A program made the translations under genes and the position numbers. 64,000 nt of DNA from Eubacterium plexicaudatum ASF492 (GTDB lineage Bacteria; Bacillota; Clostridia; Lachnospirales; Lachnospiraceae), in the NCBI RefSeq assembly GCF_000364225.2, contig NZ_AQFT02000001.1, forward strand, positions 1,364,001-1,428,000. Reading direction: 5' to 3'. This document shows, one piece after another, positions 42,240-51,397 of the stretch. Positions within the stretch are counted from its first letter, which is position 1, and each line of letters opens with the position of its first letter. The notes below the pieces were generated by a model. The model ran no database searches. It worked only from the letters and a program-made list of their open reading frames with translations, and was not told the DNA's origin.

Positions 42240-42415
42240 GATTGTCGACTTATGATGATGCTTTAAACAGGGGAGGTCGACAAGGAGAAAATTGTTGTAT
42301 TTTGTGAAGAAAAGTGATAGTATATATTTGAGTGGAGATTTGTTTTGATTATTCAGGGAGGGTCGACAAAATAGGTAGTGGTAAGTGCTTGTGGGTGAGG
42401 AATTTATTGTAACGG
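42240..42415 (+). promoter_or_regulatory. CRISPR leader with pre-crRNA promoter
   Basis: This is 176 nt between cas2 and the first repeat. TTGTAT at 42295 and TAGTAT at 42318 (17-nt spacer) form the likely pre-crRNA promoter. GTCGAC occurs three times (42244, 42276, 42362), twice as GGAGG(G)TCGACAA, and may be an adaptation-factor or integration-complex site (inference). Confidence 0.7.
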
Positions 42416-43825
42416 GAATTAATAGAAACATATTGGAATGTAAATCCGCGCCTGTGTGTAATTACTATAAACTGTGTATTTGAATTAATAGAAACATATT
42501 GGAATGTAAATTAAAGCTACACGCAAACATAAATGAGGAAACTTATGAATTAATAGAAACATATTGGAATGTAAATCCATGTCTATAAAACCTTTTTGGC
42601 AAACCTCCTGAGAATTAATAGAAACATATTGGAATGTAAATGTTATTCCAGGCAAAATTGTAGAAGAAAAAAATGTGAATTAATAGAAACATATTGGAAT
42701 GTAAATTTAATTCTATTGAAGCTGTAAAAAGAATGTTTGACAAGAATTAATAGAAACATATTGGAATGTAAATACTAAATAAATCCCTTATGCAAGTGGC
42801 AGGCTTATTGGAATTAATAGAAACATATTGGAATGTAAATAAAATTTCTTTGTGCAAGCATCCGCATGATTGAGTAGAATTAATAGAAACATATTGGAAT
42901 GTAAATCAGGAACTAAACGAAATGGAGGCGTGGTCGCTTGTCGAATTAATAGAAACATATTGGAATGTAAATGCATAAAGACGTCTTTACTCTAATCGGA
43001 AGAATGGAAGAATTAATAGAAACATATTGGAATGTAAATTAAACCACAACGAAATTGAAGTGCTTTGGATAACGGGAATTAATAGAAACATATTGGAATG
43101 TAAATACGTCTTTGGCTGGTAGTTGTAAGGTCGTCAATCCGAATTAATAGAAACATATTGGAATGTAAATTTCGCGGAAGAAACAAGAAGCATAAGAGAA
43201 TATCAAGAATTAATAGAAACATATTGGAATGTAAATACAAATTTCATCATATAATTTAATATTTTCTACTTGAATTAATAGAAACATATTGGAATGTAAA
43301 TGTGGAAGTGTTTTCGGACAGTAAATATGTTGTCGAGAATTAATAGAAACATATTGGAATGTAAATGATGGATGTGGAAACTTTATATCAAAAGAGGAAA
43401 CGAATTAATAGAAACATATTGGAATGTAAATAATTAACATTCTCTCTCCACACGGGACGTTTTCCCCGAATTAATAGAAACATATTGGAATGTAAATTAT
43501 GTTTGAGTTTCGATATAAGAAAAGAAGAATCTTGAATTAATAGAAACATATTGGAATGTAAATAAAGAATATGAAGAAGAATGCACTCTATCTTGGAAGG
43601 AATTAATAGAAACATATTGGAATGTAAATGTATATATTATTATATATAAATAATACCTTTTCTTTGAATTAATAGAAACATATTGGAATGTAAATTTGTA
43701 CGATTAATGTTATATTAACAAATAAAATTGGAATTAATAGAAACATATTGGAATGTAAATTTATGTCAAACGTGTATCAATATATTTCATTTCCCGAATT
43801 AATAGAAACATATTGGAATGTAAAT
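42416..43825 (+). CRISPR. type I-B CRISPR array, leader-proximal part (22 repeats)
   Basis: 22 identical 30-nt repeats begin GAATTAATAGAAACATA and end TTGGAATGTAAAT, with 34-37 nt spacers. Repeat starts are spaced 64-67 nt. The ATGTAAAT end is shared with type I-B repeats of other Clostridia and would form the 8-nt crRNA 5' handle. Orientation agrees with the leader and cas genes. The 22nd repeat is followed by a spacer that is split by an IS element. Confidence 0.98.
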
Positions 43826-43845
43826 TTTCATTGAATTAGACTATA

Positions 43846-45561
43846 CCTGAATCCGTGAACCCAGCCTCGCATTTCCAAATCCAAAGCTAGTACTTATGCT
43901 GTTTTGCTGAGCATTTGCGTATTTCAAGTATTTAACCCAATGGGTTATGGCAAATATTTCATTTTTTAATGCATTGCAGTACCATATCCTGTATAATAAA
44001 GGTATCAATTTATACGGAGGTACTGCAATGAAAACCATACATATAGAGTTCAGTGATGAACGATTAATTACACCCAGCGGACTTGTGTTTGTGGGACAGA
44101 TTCTTGGCAAAAGCAACTTTGTCAAAAAGATTAATCGGGCACCTATATCGAATGAGTATCTGCAAAAGCAGATAAAAAATGGTGACATTCTCCTGACTTA
44201 TATTGGTATGCTCTGTCAGGGCAAACCGCAGTACGAAGCCGTCCGCGAAATGATGGATGATCCCGACTATTACAAATATGCCCTTGGAATCGCATATGCG
44301 ATTCCATCCGCAGAAACCCTCCGCCAGCGTTTCGATATGATTGGCGATTCCCTGCGTGGAGATATCCTTCAGGCAAATATCGACATGCTGCGTGAGATGA
44401 AGATCGAACCTGCCGCACTTGAAAATGGCTATGTGCCGGTGGACATTGACGTCACTCCGTTTGATAATTCAAAGACCAAAAAGGAGGGCGTTTCCCGTAC
44501 CTATAAAGGATTTGATGGTTATGCACCAATCATGGCTTATATAGGAACAGAAGGTTATTTTGTCAATACGCAGCTCCGCGTTGGGAAACAGCACTGCCAG
44601 AAAGAAACACCGGATTTCCTGCGCGAGACAATTGAGCTGTGCCGCCAGCTGACCGATAAACCATTACTCATCCGGCTTGATTCCGGCAATGATGCATCCG
44701 AGAACATTGGCATCTTTATGGAAGAGAGTTACAGGTACAACAATGTGTCTTTCATCATCAAGCGTAATCCACGGCAGGAAAGCAAGGAGGAATGGCTTGC
44801 ATCTGTGAAGGACTGCTGTACGAATATCCAAAAACCGAGGGATGGAAAGACCGTTTACATCGGGCAGACATTCCGCGATGTAACCTACACGCTTCCTAAT
44901 AAAACAGAGAAGACGGCAGGCATACGCACCATCTATGAAATCACCGAACGTACTATTGATAAGCATGGACAGTATTTCATTGTTCCGGATATTGAGCTTG
45001 ACACATATTGGACAAATCTGCCTTTGTCAGACCAGAACATTATAGATCTTTACCACGCACACGGCGAAAGTGAGCAGTACCACAGCGAGATAAAGACAGA
45101 TATGGATGTGGAAAGACTTCCATCGGGAAAATTTGACAGCAACAAGCTTGTGCTTGAACTTACAATCATTGCTTATAATATCCTGAGAATTGTAGGCCAG
45201 GAATCGCTGAAAAAGCGTGATGACCCGGGACGGAAGAAAGTCCGCCGACGCAGGATACGCACAATCATCAGTAACCTGATGCAGTTTGCAGGCCATTTAA
45301 CTGAGCATGCAGGACGTCTGGTACTGTCCATAGGCAGAAGCAACCGATGGCGGTTCACATTCAAGCGGATTTACGACAGTTTCGCTTCCGTGTCTTAATA
45401 GTCAATAACTGAATAAGCTGATACAGCACAGGCATATGCACTGTGGTCTGTTTGCCGACCTCTAATATATATGATTTTCAAGGTACAATGCTAAAACGGA
45501 ACTATCAACGATGACAAAACAACGTGCCTCATATATTCGCGGCGATGTTCACGGATTCAGG
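43846..45561 (+). mobile_element. IS1380-type insertion sequence inside a CRISPR spacer
   Basis: The 1716-bp element has 15-bp perfect terminal inverted repeats (CCTGAATCCGTGAAC at the left, its complement at the right) and a 4-bp TATA duplication at 43842-43845 and 45562-45565. It carries one transposase gene. Removing it with one TATA copy leaves a 36-nt spacer between normal repeats. Confidence 0.93.
44028..45398 (+). CDS. IS1380-family DDE transposase
   Basis: This 456-aa transposase appears intact. DDE-type elements visible are VPVDIDVTPFDNSKT near residue 142 (first Asp), LLIRLDSGNDASEN near residue 215 (second Asp) and the HGESEQYHSEIKTDMD region near residue 345 (Glu). The C-terminus is Arg-rich. 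Start ATG 44028 follows ACGGAGGTACTGCA; the longer frame from 43947 lacks a ribosome site. The element may still be active. Confidence 0.92.
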   Translation: MKTIHIEFSDERLITPSGLVFVGQILGKSNFVKKINRAPISNEYLQKQIKNGDILLTYIGMLCQGKPQYEAVREMMDDPDYYKYALGIAYAIPSAETLRQRFDMIGDSLRGDILQANIDMLREMKIEPAALENGYVPVDIDVTPFDNSKTKKEGVSRTYKGFDGYAPIMAYIGTEGYFVNTQLRVGKQHCQKETPDFLRETIELCRQLTDKPLLIRLDSGNDASENIGIFMEESYRYNNVSFIIKRNPRQESKEEWLASVKDCCTNIQKPRDGKTVYIGQTFRDVTYTLPNKTEKTAGIRTIYEITERTIDKHGQYFIVPDIELDTYWTNLPLSDQNIIDLYHAHGESEQYHSEIKTDMDVERLPSGKFDSNKLVLELTIIAYNILRIVGQESLKKRDDPGRKKVRRRRIRTIISNLMQFAGHLTEHAGRLVLSIGRSNRWRFTFKRIYDSFASVS

Positions 45562-45581
45562 TATAGTAATGTGGAAATGCC

Positions 45582-47641
45582 GAATTAATAGAAACATATT
45601 GGAATGTAAATGCACACCGACCGGGTTTTGTCTGCCTGTTACCAGGAATTAATAGAAACATATTGGAATGTAAATCTGATCAATAAGAACACCATCTTCG
45701 CCGTATAACCGAATTAATAGAAACATATTGGAATGTAAATTCCTTTCTTTTGTGGTTCTTTGCAAGCAAAGGAATGGGAATTAATAGAAACATATTGGAA
45801 TGTAAATTGAGATTCTTGACATTTCGCCCTTTACCGTTTCAAAGAATTAATAGAAACATATTGGAATGTAAATTTATATATTTGATTGCATCCCAGACGA
45901 TTATCTTCGAATTAATAGAAACATATTGGAATGTAAATTCGTTCTCAGCCATATAATCCTCAATCGGTGTTGTGAATTAATAGAAACATATTGGAATGTA
46001 AATTTGGATCGTAGTCAAAAAACATGCTGTTTTCGCTAGAATTAATAGAAACATATTGGAATGTAAATGCCTGCAGCTCTCAAAAAAAGAGGAGGCCGGG
46101 AAAGAATTAATAGAAACATATTGGAATGTAAATTTCTGCCTGATTGCTTACTGGCACCGCTTTTTCTCCGAATTAATAGAAACATATTGGAATGTAAATT
46201 TATTCCATTTCCCGTTTTCTGTCATCATTTGGCAGAATTAATAGAAACATATTGGAATGTAAATATGGCAATGTGTGTGATGCATTGTCACCCGCCTGTG
46301 GGAATTAATAGAAACATATTGGAATATAAATTTAATTCAATACAAAGCGCAGCGGCGTTCTCCATGGAATTAATAGAAACATATTGGAATGTAAATATAA
46401 ATCTGGGGCATATCCTTTACGCTTATACTCTTGAATTAATAGAAACATATTGGAATGTAAATAAAAGTTAATGTTGTGTAAATCTGTTAAATTATAAGAA
46501 TTAATAGAAACATATTGGAATGTAAATTTTAAAAGGTCGCTTCCTTTTTTCTGGTAATTACTGGAATTAATAGAAACATATTGGAATGTAAATCCTTAAA
46601 ATAAGCGCAAAAACAATCGGATTTCTCTTGAATTAATAGAAACATATTGGAATGTAAATACCTTACAGGCAAATTTATAGCCGATGTGGTTTTGCGAATT
46701 AATAGAAACATATTGGAATGTAAATGTGGCAGCTTGGGCAGAGCCACACGCCAACTTCATCGAATTAATAGAAACATATTGGAATGTAAATAAATCTTTT
46801 ACGGAAACCTTTGCAAATTCCTCGACTGAATTAATAGAAACATATTGGAATGTAAATTTGCTTTTGACAGGGCGTTGATTCCATCTGCAAGTGGAATTAA
46901 TAGAAACATATTGGAATGTAAATGTCTGTGATGAATGCAGGGAAGATGTGGATAAGCTGAATTAATAGAAACATATTGGAATGTAAATGTTTATCCCAGC
47001 TTGCCTTAATTTCATTCAAAATCGAATTAATAGAAACATATTGGAATGTAAATTCTAAATTCCGGCGGAAGGTTTTCAAAAAACCTTTCGAATTAATAGA
47101 AACATATTGGAATGTAAATTTTTTTGTCTTGATATTCTCTTATACTTCTTGTTTCGAATTAATAGAAACATATTGGAATGTAAATGAATCAGTCAGAGGC
47201 TACAAATATACCGCAGATGGAGAATTAATAGAAACATATTGGAATGTAAATGTAAGTGTATCAGACGGTCAAAATATTTGCGTGTATGAATTAATAGAAA
47301 CATATTGGAATGTAAATTTATACAGGATTGCGTGGAAAAGGAATTGGAACGAAGAATTAATAGAAACATATTGGAATGTAAATCAAGAACATTCGCATTC
47401 AGCATACAGCCTTGAATTGAATTAATAGAAACATATTGGAATGTAAATAAGATAAAAATAACCCGGAAAGCCATGATAGCGTCGAATTAATAGAAACATA
47501 TTGGAATGTAAATACTAGTGGCGGCAACAGCGGCGGTCAGTCTGGCAGTGGAATTAATATAAACATATTGGAATGTAAATTGTGGTGGGGATGTTTTTCT
47601 TCGGAATACTGTCTTTGAATTAATAGAATCATATTGGAATG
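45582..47641 (+). CRISPR. type I-B CRISPR array, distal part (32 repeats, last one degenerate)
   Basis: 32 repeats follow the IS. Repeat 34 of the whole array (46302) has GGAATATAAAT at its end, repeat 53 (47551) reads TAATATAAAC, and repeat 54 (47617-47641) has a T substitution and lacks its last five bases. Decay at the leader-distal end is normal. In total there are 54 repeats and 53 spacers. All reading frames across the array are artefacts. Confidence 0.97.
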
Positions 47642-47837
47642 GACAAAAAACGAAGATTATAAAATGAAATCCGGGCAAATGATTTATGTGTGTTCTTTAT
47701 CAGATTTTTTGATAGAAGATGCAGACAAGTGGCGTCCGGAATGTTGGGAAATGATACGGGAACGTTCTGATTTACATTTTCTCTTTCTGACAAAGCGGAT
47801 TGAAAGCCTTATTCGTTTTCTGCGGAAAACGTGCTGA
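47642..47837 (+). pseudogene. internal fragment of a DUF5131 (phage Gp37/Gp68-like) gene
   Basis: Directly after the truncated last repeat, the frame reads NEDYKMKSGQMIYVCSLSDF and IEDADKWRPECWEMIRERSD, ending HFLFLTKRIE, the middle of DUF5131 proteins. The N-terminus is replaced by the array. After TKRIE the frame leaves the family. The 19-bp stretch TGACAAAGCGGATTGAAAG (47788-47806) recurs at 49215-49233. Confidence 0.7.
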
Positions 47838-47946
47838 CCGGATTAAGGCAGTTCACTATGAAGTAGACGGCTTCTTTGTGTCACTTTGCCAGTCCTGCCA
47901 TACGAGGATTCATGTGGAGTGTGGCGACCGCTGGCAGAAAAAGTAA
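47822..47946 (+). pseudogene. C-terminal fragment of a Cys-pair protein
   Basis: The frame reads GKRADRIKAVHYEVDGFF then SLCQSCHTRIHVECGDRW and a stop. The CxxC and following His resemble a zinc-binding or HNH-like end. No start is visible and the DUF5131 fragment lies in front. Function cannot be assigned. Confidence 0.4.
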
Positions 47947-47988
47947 CAGGCAGGAAACCCAACAAAGATGGAACTACCTGCCTGTGCA

Positions 47989-48270
47989 TTATTTCTTGAA
48001 AAGATCTGAGTGTGAACCGGTATCGATTAAGGTCAGCGTTAAAATATCATTTTCGATGAGATAGATTAACAGCCAGTCCGGCTTGATATGGCATTCTCGA
48101 AAACCTGCCAGGTCTCTGGTGAGCCCATGGTCGCGGTAGCGTTCTTTGAGCTGCCTGCCCTGACGCAGCAGGTCGACAGCTTCATTCAGCAAAGAGATAT
48201 CCAGTCCGCGTTTTTTCATGAGTTTATAAGCCTTTTTATAGGCTGTGGTAAATTTGACCTGGTACATCAA
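47989..48270 (-). CDS. yafQ: YafQ/RelE family mRNA interferase toxin
   Basis: This ribosome-dependent RNase toxin is 93 aa. RelE-fold features are YKKAYKLMKKRGLDISLL near residue 10, LKERYRDHGLTRDLAGFRECHI near residue 41 (with the conserved His) and DWLLIYLI near residue 64. Its ATG overlaps the dinJ stop (ATGA), so the pair is cotranslated. Confidence 0.92.
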   Translation of the reverse strand: MMYQVKFTTAYKKAYKLMKKRGLDISLLNEAVDLLRQGRQLKERYRDHGLTRDLAGFRECHIKPDWLLIYLIENDILTLTLIDTGSHSDLFKK

Positions 48271-48539
48271 TCATCAAGAGCCGCTTTTAAATCTTCCATA
48301 CTGGAATATCCTTTGACGTCAGGATCGCGGGAAATACGGCGGGCTTCTGCCATAGCATCAAGGGTTTTCTGGCTGTATGCTGGCATCTCCACGGCAAAAG
48401 GAAGTCCGCCGCGAAGGACGCATTGATATAGGAACATATTTACTGCACCGGACATATCCAGTCCGAGTTGGCTGAAAAGAGCCGAAGCTTCTTGCTTTAT
48501 GTTGGCATCGATTCGAATCTGAGTTGGTGTTGTTGCCAT
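48267..48539 (-). CDS. dinJ: RelB/DinJ family antitoxin
   Basis: DinJ neutralises YafQ and autoregulates. The 90-aa protein begins TPTQIRIDANIKQEASALF (ribbon-helix-helix) and has GLDMSGAVNMFLYQCVLRGGLP near residue 28. Start at 48539 follows AGGAGGTCGTCAA; the longer frame from 48593 lacks support. Confidence 0.92.
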   Translation of the reverse strand: MATTPTQIRIDANIKQEASALFSQLGLDMSGAVNMFLYQCVLRGGLPFAVEMPAYSQKTLDAMAEARRISRDPDVKGYSSMEDLKAALDD

Positions 48540-48689
48540 TTGACGACCTCCTTTTTCTTTATTATATCCGATATGGTTTACAATGTCAATCAAAATAAAA
48601 ATAAAATGATGGTAGGGGCGTTAGAAATCTCCGGAACCAATCAATCGGGGAACGGGCGTTAGGTGTCACGTATAAAAACCGGAAATTAA

Positions 48690-48875
48690 ACAGGGGATAA
48701 CACGTTTGGGACTTTCCGTAAAATAAAGGCTTTCAGGGCGCTGCGGCGCAAAGCCGGGGGAGGGCAGGGGTGTAAGCTAAAGGCGTTCACGGAGAAGATC
48801 AGCGAGGGGAAAACGTCGGCGTTCATGATGGAGCCTGCCGAACCGGAGGGTGTGGACGTTCCGCCCGTGAATGAT
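48690..48875 (+). other. unassigned coding-like fragment
   Basis: One frame reads without a stop through KAFRALRRKAGGGQG and MEPAEPEGVDVPP up to the CRISPR-like relic. It is more GC-rich than its surroundings and looks like the C-terminal end of a foreign gene. I see no family. 48540-48690 holds nothing clear. Confidence 0.25.
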
Positions 48876-48954
48876 TGGAATGTAAATACATATTACTGTG
48901 GCGGTGTAAACTACGCCGGATATGGATTTAATAGAACCCTATTAGAATATGCTG
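48874..48954 (+). repeat. vestigial CRISPR repeat-spacer unit
   Basis: ATTGGAATGTAAAT (48874-48887) equals the last 14 nt of the array repeat. After 37 nt, GATTTAATAGAACCCTATT at 48925 matches the repeat start with few changes. The gap equals a normal spacer length. Confidence 0.5.
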
Positions 48955-49162
48955 AATTCACAGATTTCCTCCATATGCCGGTATCAAAAGTCGACACTCA
49001 ACTTTTAATACTTATCATAAAATTATATTCTGCTGACACACATTTTTTTCCTGAAGTCGAGGCACGCATTATCTGCCGTTTCCTTCTATTTCTTATTTTC
49101 ACTGTTGCGCTTTTGTCTAAATACGTATAAAATGATGTAAAACAGTAAATGGGAGAATGAAA

Positions 49163-49492
49163 ATGGCTATATGGAATCCTTGGCGTGGCTGTCACCATTG
49201 CAGCGAGGGCTGTATGACAAAGCGGATTGAAAGGTTTTCTGCCTGTATTCCTAAAGATTGGAATAACGGATATGAAAATGTTACGGTTGGCTGTACTGTA
49301 GAAAATCAGGAAAACGCCGATTATCGCTTAAGTATTTTTCCGGACTGCCCATCAGGTATAAAAATATCATTTGCCAGCTGTTGCTTGAATTTCGTCAATG
49401 CGGCACACATTTTGTCAAAGACGGTAGACGATATACATTAAAAGTTCGTGATTTATGTAGTCAGGCAAGAAAAGCAAATATAAACTTCTGAT
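49163..49492 (+). pseudogene. DUF5131 gene with internal deletions
   Basis: The start MAIWNPWRGCHHCSEGC is the DUF5131 N-terminus after GGGAGAATGAAA. It jumps directly to TKRIERFSACIPKDWNNGYE and VGCTVENQENADYRL, omitting the segment that lies at 47642. From about 49344 the family C-terminus continues in another frame (LPIRYKNIICQ, then FRQCGTHFVKDGRRYTL and LCSQARKANINF) to the TGA at 49490. The gene is not functional as read. Confidence 0.7.
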
Positions 49493-49550
49493 ACGCTCTT
49501 TTTTGTAAATGAAAAGAGAGGCAGTACACAGTATATGGAGGAAGAACCGA

Positions 49551-49751
49551 ATGGAAAAAGATATGTTACGGATAGTAATTTCTATTGTCGTTAATTACAT
49601 TATATTATGGTATGTTGGTGCAATGTTTAATTTTTTTCCGTTTCGTGCGAATGATCTGGTCCTTAGTGCAATCGGATTTACCGGGCTGATGATTTGTTTG
49701 GTCATAGTAGGCTGCACTTGTTGGATCATCCACGAAATCAAAAAGAAATAA
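49551..49751 (+). CDS. small two-helix membrane protein, unknown
   Basis: This 66-aa protein has two hydrophobic segments (about residues 6-27 and 36-58) and a Lys-rich end. ATG 49551 follows GGAGGAAGAACCGA. I recognise no family. A terminator follows at 49765. Confidence 0.55.
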   Translation: MEKDMLRIVISIVVNYIILWYVGAMFNFFPFRANDLVLSAIGFTGLMICLVIVGCTCWIIHEIKKK

Positions 49752-49764
49752 ATATCCTAAAGTT

Positions 49765-49803
49765 GAGGGAGGGCAACACTTTTTACAGTGTCGTCCTCTT
49801 TAC
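49765..49803 (+). terminator. terminator after the small membrane protein gene
   Basis: GAGG and ACACT pair with AGTGT and CCTC around a short loop, followed by TTT. It separates the island from the pheS leader. Confidence 0.65.
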
Positions 49804-49986
49804 ATCCGCGTACGGTCGACGTACGAATTACGCCTATTTTGTATAGTATTATCTACCGATTGCCATGATTCCGTACACATTCAATTTGCCTTCATTGAGA
49901 TACATTACTAAATGCGGCAGGAATTGGGAGGGGCAATTATAAAAACTCGCTTGCGATAATCTTGTTATATTTTTTGCAAATTTTTC

Positions 49987-50015
49987 TTGCACTCAGCAAT
50001 ACACTGCGCTATAAT
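49987..50015 (+). promoter_or_regulatory. promoter of pheST
   Basis: TTGCAC at 49987 and TATAAT at 50010 are 17 nt apart; the transcript would begin near 50022. Confidence 0.8.
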
Positions 50016-50021
50016 AAGTGA

Positions 50022-50310
50022 AGTTTCAATATACAAATGCAGAGAAGGTGGCATAAAGCAGCCGGAAACCGGTTCCGCTGACAGAGAGAAAAAGTGAGGC
50101 GCTGAGAGCTTTTTCAGGACGGACAGTTTTTGGATTTCACACCGGAGCAGTTTGGATGAAGTATATCAGCGTGATTGCGCAGATATATGAGTAGTTCAAA
50201 ACGTTCATACACGTTACGTATGCAGAGTGTCTGGTCCGTACTTGGAGCAGGAAGCAGGGTGGTACCGCGGAATATCTCCGTCCCTTTTTGGGATGGAGTT
50301 TTTTTATTTT
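50022..50310 (+). promoter_or_regulatory. T-box leader sensing tRNA-Phe
   Basis: The conserved T-box AGGGTGGTACCGCG is at 50256-50269, pairing the tRNA acceptor end. A UUC specifier (Phe) lies at 50136-50138 followed by A. The competing terminator CTCCGTCCC/GGGATGGAG with a T7 run is at 50276-50307. Uncharged tRNA-Phe should stabilise the antiterminator and turn on pheST. Confidence 0.92.
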
Positions 50311-50335
50311 ATTTTTCGACAAGGAGAATTTGTTT

Positions 50336-51355
50336 ATGAAAGAAAAACTGCAAAAAATCAAAGAAGAAGCAATGCGTCAGATACAGTCTTCCGAAGAACT
50401 GTCCAAATTAAATGAAGTCAGAGTAGTGTTTCTTGGAAAAAAAGGAGAGCTTACGGCTGTATTAAAAAGCATGAAAGATGTGCTTCCGGAGGAACGTCCG
50501 GTAGTTGGCCAGCTGGTAAATGAAACAAGAGCTGCCATCGAAGAAATGCTGGAAGAAACAAAAAAGAAACTGGAAGAGGCAGAACTTAATTTTCGGTTAA
50601 GACAGGAAGTAATTGATGTGACGCTTCCTGCAAAGAAGAGCCGTATCGGACATCGGCATCCGAATACAATCGCATTGGAAGAAGTGGAGCGTATTTTTGT
50701 CGGTATGGGATACGAAGTTGTGGAAGGGCCTGAGATCGAATATGACTATTATAATTTTGAAGCATTAAATATTCCTGCCGATCATCCGGCGAAGGATGAA
50801 CAGGATACGTTTTATATTACAAATAAAATATTGCTGCGTACGCAGACTTCTCCGGTACAGGTAAGAACGATGGAAAATCGTCCGCTGCCGATTCGTATGA
50901 TTGCGCCGGGCAGAGTGTTCCGGTCGGATGAAGTGGATGCCACGCATTCTCCGTCCTTTCATCAGATCGAAGGTATGGTCATTGACAAACATATTACATT
51001 TGCAGATTTAAAAGGAACGCTTGCTGAGTTTGCAAAAGAACTGTTCGGTAAAGATACGAAAGTGAAGTTTCGTCCGCACCATTTCCCGTTCACGGAGCCG
51101 AGCGCTGAGGTGGATGTGACCTGTTTTAAATGTGGCGGCAGCGGCTGCCGGTTTTGTAAAGGCAGCGGCTGGATTGAAATTTTAGGATGCGGTATGATTC
51201 ATCCGAAGGTGCTGAAAATGAGCGGCATTGATCCGGAGGAATATTCCGGGTTTGCATTCGGGGTCGGTCTGGAACGGATTGCGCTGCTGAAATATGAGAT
51301 TGACGACATGCGTCTGCTATATGAAAACGACGACAGATTTCTGGCTCAGTTTTAA
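50336..51355 (+). CDS. pheS: phenylalanine-tRNA ligase alpha subunit
   Basis: PheS is the catalytic class II subunit of the alpha2-beta2 enzyme. The N-terminal coiled coil (1-90) binds tRNA. Motif 2 is seen in VFRSDEVDATHSPSFHQIEG near residue 200 and motif 3 in FGVGLERIALL near residue 312. The protein is 339 aa. ATG 50336 follows AAGGAGAATTTGTTT. pheT lies 42 nt downstream. Confidence 0.97.
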   Translation: MKEKLQKIKEEAMRQIQSSEELSKLNEVRVVFLGKKGELTAVLKSMKDVLPEERPVVGQLVNETRAAIEEMLEETKKKLEEAELNFRLRQEVIDVTLPAKKSRIGHRHPNTIALEEVERIFVGMGYEVVEGPEIEYDYYNFEALNIPADHPAKDEQDTFYITNKILLRTQTSPVQVRTMENRPLPIRMIAPGRVFRSDEVDATHSPSFHQIEGMVIDKHITFADLKGTLAEFAKELFGKDTKVKFRPHHFPFTEPSAEVDVTCFKCGGSGCRFCKGSGWIEILGCGMIHPKVLKMSGIDPEEYSGFAFGVGLERIALLKYEIDDMRLLYENDDRFLAQF

Positions 51356-51397
51356 CAGGAAAAATAGTGATAATATGGAAATTTTGGAGGAAATAGC

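Noticed and set aside
43841..45566. 21-bp terminal inverted repeats for the IS
   Set aside because: The outer six bases come from the duplicated TATA and a symmetric target (ACTATAGT); the spacer length fits only 15-bp ends plus a 4-bp duplication.
42750..47480. Open frames on both strands with repeated ELIETYWNVN or LHSNMFLLI segments
   Set aside because: They are translations of the 30-nt CRISPR repeat at a 64-67 nt period, not proteins.
42446..47616. Self-targeting spacers against genes of this window
   Set aside because: By eye no spacer matched another part of the window apart from the two spacers that overlap each other; a proper search of the full genome was not possible.
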